Source: Atrichornis clamosus (Eukaryota > Chordata > Aves > Passeriformes > Menuridae). Taken from it: 64,000 bases of DNA. The stretch lies in assembly GCA_013400975.1 (NCBI GenBank), contig WBMZ01003473.1, positions 62,001-126,000 of the forward strand, in the 5' to 3' direction. Every line of letters begins with the position of its first letter. The stretch's first letter is position 1. This document shows positions 61,551 through 64,000 of the stretch, piece by piece. Under the pieces are notes generated by a model that did not search any database, was not told the origin of the DNA, and saw only the letters and a list, made by a program, of their open reading frames with translations. The translations under genes were made by a program, and so were the position numbers.

Positions 61551-64000
61551 TTAGAAGGTTAGTGATTACTTTTTTTAGGAGTTTCATGCAGTATTTCTAA
61601 GGATGTGTTATTTGCTGTTATGAAGGACACGTACAGCTGCAAAATGCTGCCCTTTAAAACACAATATGCTTAACACACATGAGTAATTAGAATTTTTGAG
61701 AATGACTTATTTACATATTAGAGCACATATTTGTGTAAGAAAATATTTGTCAATATAGAAATGGGCTAGTTATTCTGCAACTGGAGAGCAGAGAGAAAAT
61801 AACCACCAGAGTCCAATGATTTGTGTTTTGAATTATGCCTCAGATCTTCACAGATTTTGTATATTGAAGAAGTGATTTCTAATAGAAACTAACTGAAAAG
61901 TTTAATGACTACCAAAGCAGACCTGTTTGGTAGAGAAAACAAAGCAAATCAATGATTTTTGGTCTTGCTAAGCACTGGTCAGGCTGCTCCACCTTTTACG
62001 GATGTCAATAATCCAGAGTACATACAAGCAACCTGAACTGCCAACATGGCACAAATTAGAGAAGGGTATACTAGAAAATTTTTGTATTAACTAAATTTTC
62101 TTCCTTTTACCATTTCTTCCATTACCACTAACATTCATCCAAAATTAACTATTTTTTCTCACAGTTTAATTTCTTGTAAATGAACTTAAGGAATTGAAAT
62201 CTGTCATCGATTTCTTTTTCAAATACCATAGTTTTAGTTGAAGGAAGAAACAACCACTGGCACTTACTGGTATTTCTATATATTGGTCAGTTGAATAATG
62301 TGCTACTATAATTTTTAATGGGATAAGGAATTAAGGGAACTAATAAAGTTAAACCCTTGAAAGGAATTTGTGTCCATAAACAAAGGTTTATTTTCATTCT
62401 TTCTTTGATAATATGATTTAGAGATTACTCTGATGATCATCTGATTGTCATCACTCACATTTCATGACAACATATACATCTAAATAAACATGATAGTAAC
62501 TTCGTGTGTTTCTTAATTTTTCGTTATCATAAGTAACAAAGCAACACCTGTGATCATATAGTGTCTGTAGTTAAGTATTATCTTTTTGATGAGCAGCCAG
62601 GAGTCAAGAGAAATAAGATTAATCTGGATACAAAGGTTCCAAGTACCTTCAGGTAAGATGTTCTGGCACTTTTTCAAGTGCAGAAACAAGAATCAGAGCA
62701 TAAATATCAATGGAGAAATCTCATGGAAAGTCTGTTCCTTGTTTCAAGATGGCATTCTGGAAAACTGTAGGTCATTTAAGACTCAATTTTTTAAAAAATT
62801 AAATATTGTCTCCAATTTTGGATTTGGTTAGTCTTAGAGGATAACGATCTTCTGGGGCATGGACTTTTGTTTGATAAAAATGTCGAACCAGAAAATGCAG
62901 CCATAATTTTATAAGAAATGACCCTGGATAGACTCTAGTTTAAATTCACTGCCTACATGTAGCTATATACTGCCTCCAAGCTGCAGCAGATTTTTTGCTG
63001 GTGTACAGGAGATTCAAGTGTCCAGAGGACCACTGACCTCTTCCAATTTATATTCTTTCTTCCTCCTCTAAAACCGTAAAGTGTGGTCTGTAAGTCACTT
63101 TTCAAAGATAAGCATGTGTGAATCTGACAGTATAATTTTGCCCTTAATAAACAGAATTTATAGTGTAAGCTGTTTCAGAAGCTGTGATAAACGAGATAAT
63201 TGGACATTATTCCATATTGTAACACAGACGGCCAAAATTATACCATTTAAGACACTTAAGAGGATCTGTTTGACTTCTTAAAAATATACTTTTATAATAA
63301 TGAAATTCAAAGCTTATACTTTTCTTAACTGACAAAGGTATTTTGAGAAACCCATCAATTATAATTCTAAGTGTGTCTCTGTAAGCCAGTTTATATTGAC
63401 AAGAACACTGAAATAGAATTCAAAGCTTAACTTGACTTGCAATGGTATTGAGAATTCTCACATAAAACATAGTATTATTCTTTGCTTACTGACACTTTTA
63501 TGTCAAATGTATAAAAATCAATGTTCAATCATGTAATATTGAATATACAGCATATATATTTTTCTGTGATATGCAGGGGAAAGCCATAAATGAAATATAA
63601 AATATTCACACAAACCTTTGCAGAGGCCTGTGAAATCTGATGTGTGTATGTAGTGCAAGAAGAAGTACATTTTAAACTAAAAGTACAAACCCCTCTGTAT
63701 TATAAGTCAAGATTAAGGAATACTCCCAGTTTTGCTATACTTCTACTTTCCTGGTATTTTAAAAGCCTGATGATCTAAGAGCACACACATTTACTTATCT
63801 TTCAAAGACATAATCACACTGTCATCCATTTCAGTACCACAAAAGATGGATAGCATAACATGGACTTAAAATGGGTTCATTAATTATCAAAAAGATAAGT
63901 GTTTCATCAGGTATATACAGCAGATAATATTTATCTTTTCTCATAGAGAAAAAAGATTAAAGTAATTCTTACACACATACTGGAAAAGAAAAAGGCTGTA
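61551..64000. other. Unique AT-rich DNA, no gene seen
   Basis: Short frames only; a 16-bp A/T palindrome lies at 62785-62800. No RNA gene, repeat family or exon was recognised up to the window end. Confidence 0.5.

Overview
This window looks like AT-rich, gene-free (intergenic or deep-intronic) DNA from a bird, quite possibly a songbird. The evidence is the repeat content. There are several CR1 LINE fragments of avian type, with 3' tails built on the ATTCTATG octamer and 5' truncations. There are also two long terminal repeats of an avian ERVL-like family. I see no ribosomal RNA, tRNA, CRISPR array, operon or prokaryotic feature. No protein-coding exon could be recognised on either strand: the longest open frames are simple-repeat translations, antisense readings of repeats, or chance frames without a recognisable domain. 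The species call rests on remembered repeat consensus sequences, not on a search.

Layout. 1-3.0 kb: unique AT-rich DNA with one possible ancient repeat scrap. 3.0-3.6 kb: a G+C-richer pocket ending in 48 perfect GAA triplets. 3.7-16.4 kb: mostly unique DNA with a short CR1 tail (8.44 kb) and stretches that resemble conserved non-coding elements (10.0-10.4, 14.3-14.7, 15.2-15.6 kb). 16.5-17.3 kb: a plus-strand CR1 whose reverse-transcriptase region is missing internally. 21.8-23.9 kb: two same-orientation LTRs of one family, about 200 bp apart. The second has a clean 5-bp target-site duplication and three internal 117-bp tandem units. 26.3-27.6 kb: a minus-strand CR1. 31.19-31.38 kb: a perfect 96-bp tandem duplication. 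38.7-40.7 kb: the largest CR1 (minus strand), covering most of the reverse-transcriptase domain and the 3' UTR. 41-52 kb: unique DNA with a G+C-rich pocket and several enhancer-like blocks. 52.8, 57.3 and 61.4 kb: further CR1 fragments, the second followed closely by a 25-bp perfect palindrome. The rest to 64 kb is unremarkable.

No set of genes works together here. The biology visible is the insertion, decay and internal rearrangement of retroelements, plus unique DNA that may hold long-range enhancers of a distant developmental gene. That last idea is inference and needs a cross-species alignment. I found no convincing new gene system. The most notable structures are the 48-unit GAA tract, the perfect 96-bp duplication, the solo LTR with its internal array, and the internally deleted CR1.
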